NCBI GenBank assembly: GCA_958430865.1
Contig: CAUDNR010000173.1
Location: 658-38,958, forward strand
DNA: 38,301 nucleotides
DNA from: Entrophospora sp. SA101
Lineage: Eukaryota > Glomeromycota > Glomeromycetes > Entrophosporales > Entrophosporaceae
Direction of reading: 5' to 3'
Part shown: in pieces, positions 9,940 to 20,257 of the stretch
Layout of the letters: each line of letters opens with the position of its first letter
How positions within the stretch are numbered: the first letter of the stretch is position 1
Notes under the pieces: model-generated
What the model was told of the DNA's origin: nothing
Seen by the model: only the letters and a program-made list of their open reading frames with translations
Database searches by the model: none
Position numbers and translations under genes: made by a program

Positions 9940-10470
9940 TTCTGTACTTTTTGTCACAGATGACTTCAAAAAAAACAGCAACAGAAACAAAAAACTGACC
10001 CAAAAAAGACCACAAAAAAAGATCCAAAAAAACAAAAGACAAGTCAAAGTTCTTCTGTATCTATACAACATTCAGAACATATTGCCAGCCAAGACTTGGA
10101 TCTTACAAGATCTACTAGGAACCTTAGAATCAGTTATCATTCTGAATATAACTTAAAAGTTGTCCCTTCTCAGGCATATAAATTCACAGAAGAAGATATT
10201 GAAGGCACTTAATGCGACCTTCGAGTCAACTTTGAATGAGAATAACATCATATCTGATGTTGAAGGTAAGAATTATGATATATTCTCAGCAAAACTATGC
10301 TAATAATTTATATACTGCCTAGCCACAAACCTTCCGGGACAATACCTTCTTCCAAAAATCAGTCATGATATTCTTGAAAAGAAAAAATTTGATGTTCACA
10401 AGCTTAATACTTCAGACATATATGTAATGCAGTTCTTAAGACTCTTAACAATGTTGAAATTAATTCAGGT
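9940..10470 (+). pseudogene. Degenerate unrecognised coding remnant
   Basis: The plus strand starts with MTSKKTATETKN and a Lys-rich low-complexity stretch (about 9960-10040), then Ser-rich and Arg-rich segments in shifting frames. The clearest part, about 10318-10465, reads LATNLPGQYLLPKISHDIL followed by EKKKFDVHKLN and FLRLLTMLKL. Several stops and frame changes are needed. It looks like decayed protein-coding DNA, but I do not recognise the family. Confidence 0.3.
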
Positions 10471-10648
10471 CTTGATTAAAGCTACTAACGGGTCGAGTTC
10501 GGTTTGATATCAGGTTAATAAGAAAATTTTGTGATTTACATAAATTCAGATAATAATAATTAATTAAATATAAAAGGTGAAATAGTTGTAGTGGTTTAAA
10601 AGCTGCAATTTGTGTCATGCGTGATGCAAAAGATGTAGAACTCAATCC

Positions 10649-10706
10649 GTGACGCAAGACGTAACTCAAGGCAATTCGTGACTCAAGACGTAACTCAAGG
10701 CAATTC
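10649..10706. repeat. Two tandem 29-bp units
   Basis: Copies at 10649-10677 and 10678-10706 share GCAAGACGTAACTCAAGG or a one-base variant and differ by a single base. A decayed third partial unit follows (CCGTGACACAATAC). The segment is more GC-rich than its surroundings. Confidence 0.75.
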
Positions 10707-10870
10707 GTATAATCCGTGACACAATACATAATTAAAGACACAAGGCTAGTGGATGATGGCCAGAACTAGCCATAGTTTAGGCCTAATTTTACGGCGAAGT
10801 TGGCGAACCTAAACTGCAGGTAAAAACCAAGCGGTCAATTACATCAGGAAATTAATTTAGCGTAAACTTG

Positions 10871-10930
10871 CATAAATCTTACGATGCCGACGTAATATTG
10901 TGTAAATCTTACAGTGCCGACGTAAGTTTT
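10871..10930. repeat. Two tandem 30-bp units
   Basis: Copies at 10871-10900 and 10901-10930 share TAAATCTTAC, TGCCGACGTAA and the same spacing. The flanking text (CGTAAACTTG before, ACAC after) suggests a further decayed unit. Probably a transposon terminus or subterminal array, but no inverted partner was found. Confidence 0.6.
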
Positions 10931-11787
10931 ACACTTTTTTATTATTAAACTTACAATTGACACGTGTAAAATTTTTTTATATTTTCCGGATGTAGATGTT
11001 GAAAACATTTGTCGAAAGCATTTTTTGTTGAAATTAGACTGTTTTATATACATCGTATCGCCATGATAACACATGTAAGCTTCTACTTTTTTATTATAAA
11101 GCATATGAAAGTAAAAACTGCATAAAAGTTAAAAACCTTAATATTAATCTAGTATATATATAATATAATAAACATCTCGACTTCTTTGTACGTATGCTTT
11201 AGGCTATTAATAGATTACTTTGTACGTATGGTGCAAGTCACTTAGTCCAATCAAAAATGCAATAAAAATTTTACAGTCACATGATTTTTATTAAATAAAT
11301 TTGATTTTTTCATACATCGTTCATGTTTCCTCTCGATCGCGTATCTTAATTTGGCCGCGTTTACGATCATTTAATTGAAATTCGTTATGTTAAGGTTATT
11401 TTGATTATATCGAGAGATATGGTCAAGAGAAGAGAAGAGTTAGGAAGAGAGTTATTCTTCAACCAAGTCGAAAACCAACCCTTTAAATAAATTTTCGAGT
11501 AGTACAATTTTTAATTTATTAAACTGTTTCAATGGTTCGTCGCGTGGTTGCTTCCAACTTCTTAAATTCGTTAACGAAATGATTGTTGGTGAGGCGATTG
11601 TTGACAAAATGAATCAAACCCATATTAATATTTATATATTTCTACATTATCAAATTCACGATTTTGATTGGTCAATCACCAAATTGCATGGGTTAAAATT
11701 TTGTGTTCCCAGGACGGTCTCTCCTGTTCACTTGCACATCCTCGATTACAAAACTTGTTAATATTAAGATAGTAATCATTCATGGGA
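10931..11787. other. Intergenic stretch, no supported gene
   Basis: Contains a direct repeat of CTTTGTACGTATG (about 11185 and 11219) and a purine-rich stretch near 11418-11455. Short open frames on both strands (for example 11579-11761) show no recognisable motif and are rejected as genes. Confidence 0.4.
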
Positions 11788-11907
11788 ATTGTTATTCGCA
11801 CCCCTCCCATGACTAAGTGTAGTAATGTGACCAATGAATGCCTTTAAAATGTGATGATTTTATTGGTTCATCTTTGTCTTAGTCACAGGAGGGGTGCGAA
11901 TAACAAT
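11788..11907. mobile_element. Foldback MITE, 120 bp
   Basis: Thirty-base inverted ends: 11788-11817 and 11878-11907. Both contain GTTATTCGCACCCCTCC, then three mismatched bases, then GACTAAG. The inner part is also partly palindromic (ACCAAT/ATTGGT), so the whole unit can form one hairpin. No target duplication could be assigned, so the superfamily is uncertain. Confidence 0.75.
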
Positions 11908-12177
11908 AATGTAATTCATTATATTGGTAAATCAAAATTTTTGTCAAAATCTACCAAATTGACTTCATCTTACAGAAGATTCATAGCAAATTTTGTGACA
12001 GTTAGTACTCAATTTACAGAAGTGGAAAAAAGCATGAATACAAAAAATAATGAGATTTGAAATAAAATTTTCAATATATTACATATAGTGTACGTTTTGC
12101 AAAAATGTTTATTCCAAAAATCGTGTTTGTTATGTACAGATTTCAAATCCATATAAAAAACCTTTATTACCAGATCA

Positions 12178-12194
12178 GACCTTGTGACAAGGTC
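12178..12194. repeat. 17-bp perfect palindrome
   Basis: GACCTTGTGACAAGGTC, arms of 8 around one central base, followed by a GC-rich stretch (CCTGGCCCGCCCTGA). It lies about 45 bp left of the TA-flanked element and may be part of an older terminus. Confidence 0.5.
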
Positions 12195-12235
12195 CCTGGC
12201 CCGCCCTGATTGAACTGGAAAAGCTTGCAATATTA

Positions 12236-12433
12236 TACAGGTTCCGTATTCCGTACATCTGCGCCTCTGTAGTAAATCATGCACAAAAATATGGAATCGA
12301 AGATCGCCCCACCAATCAACTTTTCAGAATTCACTTCCGTTCCGTACAAAATTAAAAATAAAAATAAAAAATGTACGGAACAAAAAAAATAGTGTACGGA
12401 ATTGAAAGTTCTACGGAATCTCTACTGACTGTA
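12236..12433. mobile_element. TA-flanked MITE-like element with CCGTAC repeats
   Basis: Flanked by TA at 12236-12237 and 12432-12433; the left end is CAGGTTCCGTATTCCGTAC and the right end, inverted, is CAGTCAGTAGAGATTCCGTA. The interior holds at least four copies of TTCCGTAC/GTACGGAA, including a perfect inverted pair GTTCCGTACA at 12339-12348 and TGTACGGAAC at 12372-12381. TA flanks suggest a Tc1/mariner/pogo-type derivative; the ends match only in part. Confidence 0.5.
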
Positions 12434-12576
12434 TTATATGCGAATAAGTAATAGTAATTATTGTTGAATGGTGGGTGATCTGTAACTCGGTCATTCTAGT
12501 TAATATGTAAAGATTGTCGATCATGTTTACTAAAATCTGATTTATCGTAAATAAAAGTTATAAAAATTTTTATATC

Positions 12577-15498
12577 ATGAAGATTGTTGCGTTAATAAGT
12601 GGAGGGAAGGACAGTTGTTATAATATGTTACATTGCGTAGCAAATGATCATGAAATAGTTGCATTAGCAAATTTAAAGCCAATATCAAATATAGGAAAAG
12701 GTTAATTGATATTTTTATTATTTATTGGCATCATACAAATTAAATTATTAACCACTTTTGTTATTCAGATGAATTGGATAGTTTTTTATATCAAACAGTT
12801 GGCCATGATGCTATCGAGTATTATGCCGGATGCATGAATTTACCACTTTATCGTCGAGAAATTGTTGGCAAGTCAATAGTTCAAGAAATTGATTATCGAG
12901 AAACTGTTAATGATGAAACTGAAGATTTATATGAATTGTTAAAAACAGTAAAGGTAGATGTGTGAATGGAATAAAAAATTTTAAAACCCGTTTATTAATC
13001 ATTAAAATTACTAAATTAGGAAAGTCATCCTGATATTAAAGCAATATCTGTAGGGGCAATTTTATCAAATTATCAACGAGTTCGTGTTGAAAATGTGTAA
13101 TGTTTCTCCTCCTTCCTTATTTAAATTTATTAAAAAAAATAATAGCTTATTGATCAAAAATCAATTAGGTGTAATCGTCTAGGTCTTATATCACTTGCAT
13201 ATCTTTGGCGAAGAAATCAAAAGGAATTGCTAGCTGAGATGATTGATTCTGGATTAACTGCCATTCTGATTAAAGTTGCTGCAATAGGTTAGACTTAGGT
13301 TTATTGACGTTGATATGCTTATAAATTATATATGTCTTTAAGGTTATTCTTTCTTTTCTATTTTTCAATCTAATTTAAAGGCCTTGAACCATCACATTTG
13401 GGAAAATCTATCAAAGAGTTATATCCTTACTTATGTACTTTGGTTAGTTATATTATTGCATGCATGCATGCATACTATATAATATATAGTATATTAAGAT
13501 TTTCATTTTTAGACAAAATTTTTGGGGCCCTTAATTTAATGATACATGATTAACCTTTAGAATGAGAAATATGATGTTCATATATGTGGAGAAGGTGGTG
13601 AATATGAAACATTAACATTAGATTGTCCTTTATTTGTAAAAAGAATCATCATGTAAGATTATATAGTTGGATAATTTTTTTATGAAAAAATTCTTTTTTT
13701 TTTTCATAAAAATTTTACTCTTTATCAGTGAAGAAACAGAAATTGTGACACATTCAGATGATGCATTTGCAACAGTAGCATATCTTCGTCCAAAGAAATT
13801 GATATTAAAAGAAAAACCAGCTAATGAAATTATGTTAAATCCTAAATTACCATTACCTAACTGGAAAGAAAATTTAAAGGAAACTTTTGAACTGATCACA
13901 AATGAGGGAGAGGTATCATTATTTTTTTAATAATACTATTGCTCATGTTTTCTTCTTTTTATTTATTTTGAATTGATTAATTTTATGATTATTTCATATA
14001 AAAGGTAATAAATAATGAAGCTTCAAACAATATAATTCCCTCAATAATTATTATTGATTATGATATTGAAAAAGAAACTTACAACTCAAGCAAGTAGAAA
14101 TTACAGTCTTTATAATATGTTTTGTTATTTAATACTAAAAATTTTAGGGATTTTTTTTATAGATATCTATACTGCACATACAAATTCATCATCTTATTAT
14201 TGTAACATATCTGGTACAACTGCTTATTCTAACAAAAATCACAAAATGAATTTATTATTTGATAATATTGAAGAAGAAACTCAGGCATGCATGTTGAATA
14301 TTCAAAGTAAAAAAATACTTTGATGTTTTTTAATGTAAAAATAATTAATTATAAAATAACTAATTGCATCTAGATATTTTTTTATTCATGATTAGCACAA
14401 TTACACAATTTTGGATTTGGATGGTCCGATGTTGTTAATATGAATGTATTTATAAAGGATATGAATGAATTTGTGCGAATGAATTCAGTTTATAAAAGGT
14501 TTTTTGACATAAACCCGCCTCCGCGGTAAGTTAAATAAGAATGAATTATGATTTTGTTTTTTTTGTAATATTTACATCATTTGAGTAATGAATTACTTTA
14601 TAGTGCATGTGTTGGTTGTAATCTACAATCGCCAGTTAGGATCCAAATTGATTTGATGGCTATTACATCATCACCATTGAAACCAAGGGAAACTATGCAT
14701 GTACAAAGTATGTCTTATTGGGCACCTGCAAATATTGGACCATATTCTCAAGCAACTATTGTAAGTCAATTGGGATTAAAGAAAGGCAATTTAATTTTAT
14801 ATCTTTTTTTCAATTAATAAAAATACTCCTCATATATATTATTTAGACAAAAAATCATGCTTATATTGCAGGACAAATTGGTCTAATACCATCATCATTG
14901 GAGCTACCTCATACTATTGAAGATCAAACTCTACTTTCCTTGAAAAATTTAGAGAATGTTACCTCTGTACTAGGATTAGAAGTGAAAAGATTAACATCAT
15001 TATGCATATGTTATATAGATGATGTTAAGTCTTTTAATTTTGTTAAAAAAGCTTGGAAAATCTTTTTTAACTATGATGATAATCTTGTTTCAAAGGTAAT
15101 TCTATATTTACTGTATATTATGATTTGCTTGATAAATTTTTTTTGGAAGATCATGCATTTTAAAAATGATTTAGAAAGATTTTACCCACCCACCTACTTT
15201 GTTTGTTGTTGTTCCGTCTCTTCCACGTGGCAGTAAAGTTGAATGGCAAGTTTTGGTGCATGATGATAAAATAGATAATGAAATGATTCTTAAGAAACCT
15301 TCAATATTTGAAGGTAAGTTGCTCGTTCACTTGTATGCATGCATGATTGTTTGAATTGTTATTTTTTTAATTTGAATTTTATTTTTAAAGATAATAAGAA
15401 AACAGAATTTATTAATACAACAACAAGTGTGTGGTTCATGTGTCCAATTTTTAGTAGTGTAATATTAATAAAGCTTCTTAAAGGTAAAAATCTTTTAT

Positions 15499-15533
<35 letters not shown>

Positions 15534-15963
15534 TTTATTTATTTATTTATAAACAGATGTAACTTTATCTATTCTTATTGATAATATCTCGACAAGTTTA
15601 AATAATCTATTTGAACACTTTTTAAAATCTCAAGCAAACATCACATCAGATATTATGATATTTTGGAATAATATATCTTCTATTAGAATTTTTTATTCTG
15701 AAAACATTGAAATCAAATTATTGGATTTAAAAAAAGGTATTGATTCACTTTTTTCTCTGAAATATTTTAAAATCTATTAATTAATAAAAATTCTTTTTTT
15801 AATTAATTATTATTATTATTATTATTTTATTATTATAGCAATTAAATTAATGATGATTAATAGTTTACCAATAACTGCTAAACCTTCAATAACGTTAATT
15901 CCTGTATTAGCAATTAGTGAAAATAGTGCTTTAGGAATTTGTGTTAAAGGTGAATTTGACTGA
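12577..15963 (+). CDS. DPH6: Diphthine--ammonia ligase DPH6 with C-terminal RidA-like domains, 16 exons
   Basis: ATP-dependent amidation of diphthine on elongation factor 2, the last step of diphthamide synthesis, in the cytosol. Exons: 12577-12700, 12769-12953, 13020-13096, 13169-13287, 13381-13442, 13561-13652, 13729-13912, 14005-14089, 14163-14306, 14396-14525, 14604-14760, 14847-15095, 15175-15313, 15391-15483, 15557-15736, 15839-15963. All phases close to 714 aa, near the yeast length (685). The PP-loop ATP motif SGGKDS is residues 8-13, and GGEYETL is in exon 6. Exons 10-11 encode [17 protein letters not shown], a RidA/YjgF signature, and exons 11-12 hold GPYSQAT and AGQIGLIP. Intron 8 must use a GC donor (GCAAGT). 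The end is ambiguous: reading through stops at 15961-15963, while splicing from 15949 to 16073 would end at 16099-16101. Confidence 0.9.
13457..13473. repeat. TGCA/CATG microsatellite in a DPH6 intron
   Basis: Alternating TGCATGCATGCATGCAT in intron 5. Similar runs occur at about 15336-15346 (another DPH6 intron) and 31779-31792. Confidence 0.6.
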
Positions 15964-16205
15964 TATTGAAGAGACTTTTTATAATAATAAAATTAATCAT
16001 TATTATCATTATTTAACTATTAATGATGACAAGTTAAATTAATCACCATTGTTGTACAATTTTTCATATTAGCAGAATTTATTGAGAATTTTAATAATTG
16101 AAATGAGTTTATATTACAACAAGATAATATATTTTTACTTCTAATATTAATATTATATAGGATGAAATAAAAAGTTGACATGCTATATAATAGATCATAT
16201 TGACA

Positions 16206-16472
16206 TTATGCGATCCCGATTGTTGTTTGCATCTGACCATCACTATCAATGGAGGCAATTACGGAAATCTTTTCAACGCCATAAATGTTTTTAAGTGCTA
16301 TGATGATTTTTGATAGCAGGAAGCTTTTTCCAGTTCCTGCGGAACCGGTGAAAAATACATTCACGCGTTGATTTACAGTTAGATCATAAACTATCCTTTG
16401 TTCTTGTGATAGTTTCGCGTCTGCTGATACGTTATATTTGAAAAAATTGTCAATTTTTTCTTGACTGTTCAC
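16206..16472 (-). pseudogene. PIF1-like helicase fragment (Walker A part only)
   Basis: About 88 codons containing LSQEQRIVYD and the Walker A loop FTGSAGTGKSFLL, as in PIF1-family DNA helicases. After VIAS the usual TGIAA block is replaced by an unrelated sequence and a stop at 16206, so motif Ia and everything after it are missing. No ATG begins the frame; the first codon at 16472 is GTG. A good acceptor (GTGAACAG) ends four bases inside it, and a GTAAGTGC donor lies about 110 bases upstream, so this may be the second exon of a gene starting at the duplicated leader (ATG at 16713), whose first exon now has an in-frame stop. Dead fragment of a family known to be highly amplified in such genomes and often carried by Helitrons. 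Confidence 0.6.
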
Positions 16473-16670
16473 ATTGTAAGAAGAAAAAGAACGTGAATAA
16501 TGATATGCATTATTATTGGTTAACTAGAGTGACAACAAGTGGCAACAACCACCATTCTTTTGATAAGCACTTACCCAGCGACTGCTTTTCTTTCGGCTCC
16601 TTTTCTTCTTTTATTTGAATTTTTTTAAAAAGAAAAATACGTAAATAAATAAATTGCTCCTGAAACTTCA

Positions 16671-16732
16671 ATCTGATGCAAATGAGCCTTCTTCATATTA
16701 ACTATTTTTATATATGGGTAAGTAATTCTATA
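16671..16732 (-). promoter_or_regulatory. Duplicated TATA-containing leader, copy B
   Basis: Near-identical to 215-268 apart from two small insertions: both share ATCTGATGNAAATGAG, TTCATATTAACTA and TTTTATATA on the plus strand. In both copies the minus-strand ATG lies within TTAATATGAA. Here it sits upstream of the PIF1 fragment rather than of the 1-236 family. Confidence 0.4.
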
Positions 16733-17592
16733 AAATTCGTGTGCACAATCCCCTTAAACTGTGCACAACGAGGCTAAAATTTTTGTGCAAATTCTTGCAC
16801 TATTATTATTATATACATTTTTATATATATATATAATGCACAAAAAAAAAATCAAAAAAACTAACCACTTACAATTTTTTGTGCAATACACTGGTCATAA
16901 TTTTTTTAAAAAAAATGCCAAAGGAAAATTAAATAAGTGTTTATCATATGAATGGTGGTTATCGCCAGTCGTCAATCTAATTATAAAATAACAACAAAAA
17001 ATTAGCACCGATTATTGAGATTGACAAACACACCAGAAATGCCATTATTTGGTGGCGTAAATTCTTTTTTATGTTTATTGATTCTAATCTTTAAAATAAA
17101 ATTTTATATTAAAGGGTAAAATATCACTTAGTAACGGAATGGATATTTCTAATATGTTCTCTTTGGGATTAAAAAGCAGGAAGAATAAGTAGGTTTATTT
17201 AGTGTTCTTATGTATGCACTTTTAAAGCATACTTAGTAATACTATATTATTTAATTTAGCGAGATGTTAAAACTCGAAATTGTTGACCTGGAAGAACAAA
17301 GATACCATATTGGTAGCTACAAACAAACATAACGACTTTCATTTCGACTTAGAATCAACCACTTTTGATTGTGCTAATATTTTTTTAATGATACATCGAT
17401 TATCAAATGTTTAAAAAGCGAAAGAATATTATAAAAGTGTAAGAACTTTTCACATTTAACTTTGAAAAATCAATCAAGTCATTTATAAAGAAGATGTGAA
17501 TGATTTAACTATTATTTATCAAAATTAAAATTAATGTTCTCTTTACCTTTATAGGTTACTTCATTTTTAAATTTGTACATTCCAAACCACAA
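16733..17592. other. Intergenic stretch, no supported gene
   Basis: Near 16740-16900 there are several copies of GTGCACAA/TTGTGCA, two of them 21 bp apart (16741-16749 and 16762-16770). Elsewhere AT-rich with no conserved ORF; the 76-codon frame at 16761 is low-complexity. Confidence 0.4.
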
Positions 17593-17976
17593 CTAACGAT
17601 GGAAATATTCTCTGTTAAACAATGATCGACTCAAATATCGTGTCGTAAGACCTTTTATACAAATGACAACAGCATCGTCTTTTTCAAAATCATCTGGCTG
17701 GATGGTTCTAGGATGAGATACTAAAAACTTTAAATTAGGACTACGTTTTATTTCATAAATATCACATCCATTATGTGGATTAATTATATTTTGTTGTTGA
17801 ATAGCATCATTTGTATCAAATTAGAATTATGATTATCTTCTTCCTGAATAGCATCATTTATAGTTAAATTAGAATTATGATTATCTTCCTCCATAATTGA
17901 TATTTTATCTTTTTCTGTATATCTATAATGTCAACATTCTTGTCATCACTTGAGTTAAAGCTTTATTTTTTGCCAT
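17593..17976 (-). pseudogene. Frameshifted unrecognised gene with EEDNHNSN repeat
   Basis: From an ATG at 17976 the minus strand reads MAKNKALTQ. After a frame change come DDKNVDIIDI and, in another frame, SIMEEDNHNSNLTINDAIQ, with the EEDNHNSN unit repeated once directly. A one-base loss in the second unit shifts the frame again. The last frame stays open for about 75 codons through YEIKRSPNLKFLVSHPRTI and DDFEKDDAVVICIKGLTTRY to a TAG at 17593. The long final frame looks like real coding sequence. I do not recognise the family. Confidence 0.45.
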
Positions 17977-18666
17977 TTTTTATTGGTAATAAATAAATAA
18001 ATACTTTTTCAATATATGTATGAAAAATTTGTAAAGGATAAAAAAAATAAAAAGATTTCGTATGCTCATGATAGCGTACATCTTATTATTATATGAAAAA
18101 AAGTATATCCAAATTTATTCGTTCTATGTTTTAAAAACGATTATGCAATGATTTATTGATTTAGAGTTTCCATTCATAATAAATTCTTATTCGAATTATT
18201 CATAACACAACTCGTTTATTTAAAGAAAGTTTTTATAGTAATAGATGAATGTATATCCAAATCCCTTCGTTCTATGACTGATTAGAGCGTCTTTATATAG
18301 TAACTTGTACTTTATAACAATATATTGAGATTATCAATAGATTGTTTCGCAATTAATATATAGGATTTTACATATTGTGGAGAATAGTTTGAGGTAAAAT
18401 TAATGAAAAAATTAATGAAAAATTAAATTTTAATTTGAAACAAGTAATCTTTAAAAGGAACTGCAATTTTCTGAAGCGATGATTTTAAGAAATTCGTGAA
18501 GTGACCAAAAAAAAGGGTTCAGATCGTTAATATCATACAGACTGTAGAGCGGTTCGCTTTAGAAGATTGTTGTAAATATGTGTTAGTATGTGTTAATGGC
18601 AATATTAACAACTAAGCCTTTGATATTTGTTCTTTTCTCATTTGCAATTGACCAAGGTTTTTTTTT
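17977..18666. other. AT-rich intergenic stretch
   Basis: No ORF with recognisable motifs. Two similar blocks carry TATATCCAAAT and TTCGTTCTATG (about 18110-18128 and 18252-18276), suggesting an old local duplication. Confidence 0.4.
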
Positions 18667-18669
18667 TTG

Positions 18670-18795
18670 TTAATAATAATGACAACGACGTCAATAATGA
18701 TGACGACAACGGTGATGACAATGATGATAATGGAAATGATAACAATGGCAATGACAATAACAGTAGTAGTAATAGTGGTATTAATGACAATGAAT
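18670..18795 (+). repeat. Asn/Asp-type trinucleotide low-complexity tract
   Basis: A run of AAT/GAC/AAC-like triplets. On the plus strand it reads as an open Asn/Asp/Ser/Gly stretch ending at a TAA; the minus-strand Ile/Val and Leu/Ser frames are shadows. It may be the scar of a poly-Asn coding region, but nothing around it supports a gene. Confidence 0.5.
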
Positions 18796-18910
18796 AAATG
18801 GCGGTGGTACTGGTAGCCACGAGCAACTACCACACCATAAAAGGATAAATCAGATATGTTATTGAAAGAAATTATCAAGGTAATACGAAGCAGTAATCCT
18901 ATGATGCTGT

Positions 18911-19008
18911 GTGCGTGAATTTGAAATTCACGCGCGTGAAACTCAAATTAACCAATCAGAATTTTGTACTCAAATTTCCAAATTCACACGATTTTGATTT
19001 TCACGCAC
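18911..19008. mobile_element. Short foldback element, 98 bp
   Basis: Begins GTGCGTGAA and ends TTCACGCAC, with a perfect internal palindrome TTCACGCGCGTGAA at 18927-18940 and further partial symmetry. GC-richer than its surroundings. No target duplication assigned, so this is a MITE candidate rather than a proven one. Confidence 0.5.
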
Positions 19009-19826
19009 AACAATGCCATATATTGTGGAGTATAAACAATTTTTAATTGTATCAATGAAAGTTTAAAAATTGGATTTATTCCTGCATCACTTGTATTTCA
19101 AAATTCTTACGAGAAAAAATTTTTTTTGGCAAAAATCTTGCAGTCATATGAATTTTTTTGGAAAGGCAAGAACCACATGTCCGAGTTTTATATAACAATA
19201 TTTTTTATCTTTTTTTCATATCAATAAATCAAAAAAAATACAAATTATGTCACCTACTATAAAAGTATTCTCTCAATATAATTAATTATATCAAAATATG
19301 TTGACATTATATTATTGACAATGTTTTGGACCATTACTACACTTGGTTTGGATAGATAACTCGAGCTTGATTTAAGAGAAAAACCGTCCGCACAAGAATT
19401 AGATGACAAAGATTGACGATTTTTCTCTATGGATGGTTTCAATTCTATTCCTCTTGGATGGCACAATGGTGGATTGTTCGTTTTTTTTTACATGTATATC
19501 AAGCAGTTTATATATAAATTTAACAGACTATTATAACAACAAATTTGCACAAAAAATGAACCCTCTTTATATATAGTTGATAAATATTACAAGTCTTATA
19601 ACAACTAAAACACGCTATAAAACATATATTTATCTAAATTTTTAAATATTCCAAATATCGCTATCCCTATTATGTTTGAGAAGACTAATAAATTGCATAA
19701 CGCATTAATATACCCGGATATGATATGAAAGAAGTAATTGCATACGGTGGTTATGTGGTAGCATAGAATTAGAACGGCTCTTTGAGACCAAAAAATTATA
19801 TGATAATCTGTCTATTCTTTGACCAC
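19009..19826. other. Intergenic stretch with weak minus-strand frame
   Basis: The frame at 19257-19466 (minus) contains a hydrophilic Ser-rich segment and lacks an ATG (it begins TTG). No homology is recognised. Otherwise AT-rich. Confidence 0.35.
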
Positions 19827-20257
19827 ATGGAAACCCCCGAAGAAATGGGCGATAAGAGCTCGAGTTCCTCTACAAGAGCTGAGAAATGGAGCATTTATCA
19901 TGTTCCAACTCGTTGGAGGTCTTCTTATCTGGTTTAGGAAAGGATTTATAATTTGAAAGATGCAATCTATACAGTTATATTAAGAAATAAAAAAGGACAA
20001 TCAAAAAATACTACAAAAATTTATGTTTGCAAAAAGAAGAATGGGATTTCATTTGGATATAATAGATGTATTATGTCCATTTTACGGATTTACTCGGATT
20101 TTGGGTGCCAGTGATTATTATAGTTAGTCTTGTGTATCCTTTGATTAAATACATTAAGGAAAAATGCAAAAACACAGCAGATGATGTTCATGAGATGGAT
20201 TTTGAATCAGCTGATGTTGTTTTTGATGTTGTTGTTATGAATATGCCACGTTGGTAA
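19827..20257 (+). pseudogene. Possible broken gene: two overlapping frames, one with a single stop
   Basis: From the ATG at 19827 a 95-codon frame runs to 20114 with just one TAG, at codon 37 (19935-19937). It starts METPEEMGDKSSSSSTRAEK. Overlapping its end, in another frame, an ATG at 20066 opens 63 codons with one hydrophobic segment (FWVPVIIIVSLVYPLI), then a Lys-rich stop-transfer-like KYIKEKCK and an acidic tail. Together they would resemble a small single-pass membrane protein with one stop and one frameshift. No family recognised; chance ORFs are not excluded. Confidence 0.25.

Noticed and set aside
9865..10071. Minus-strand hydrophobic ORF
   Set aside because: Complement of an A-rich low-complexity stretch; hydrophobicity is a by-product of poly-T codons.
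8641..10930. Possible CRISPR-like or satellite array from the tandem repeats
   Set aside because: Only two copies each, no regular spacers, and the genome is eukaryotic.
11851..12060. 69-codon plus-strand ORF
   Set aside because: Begins inside the foldback element and shows no conserved motif; the tail might be old coding DNA but is too short to call.
18612..18878. Two minus-strand Ile/Val and Leu/Ser ORFs
   Set aside because: Antisense reading of the trinucleotide repeat at 18670-18795.
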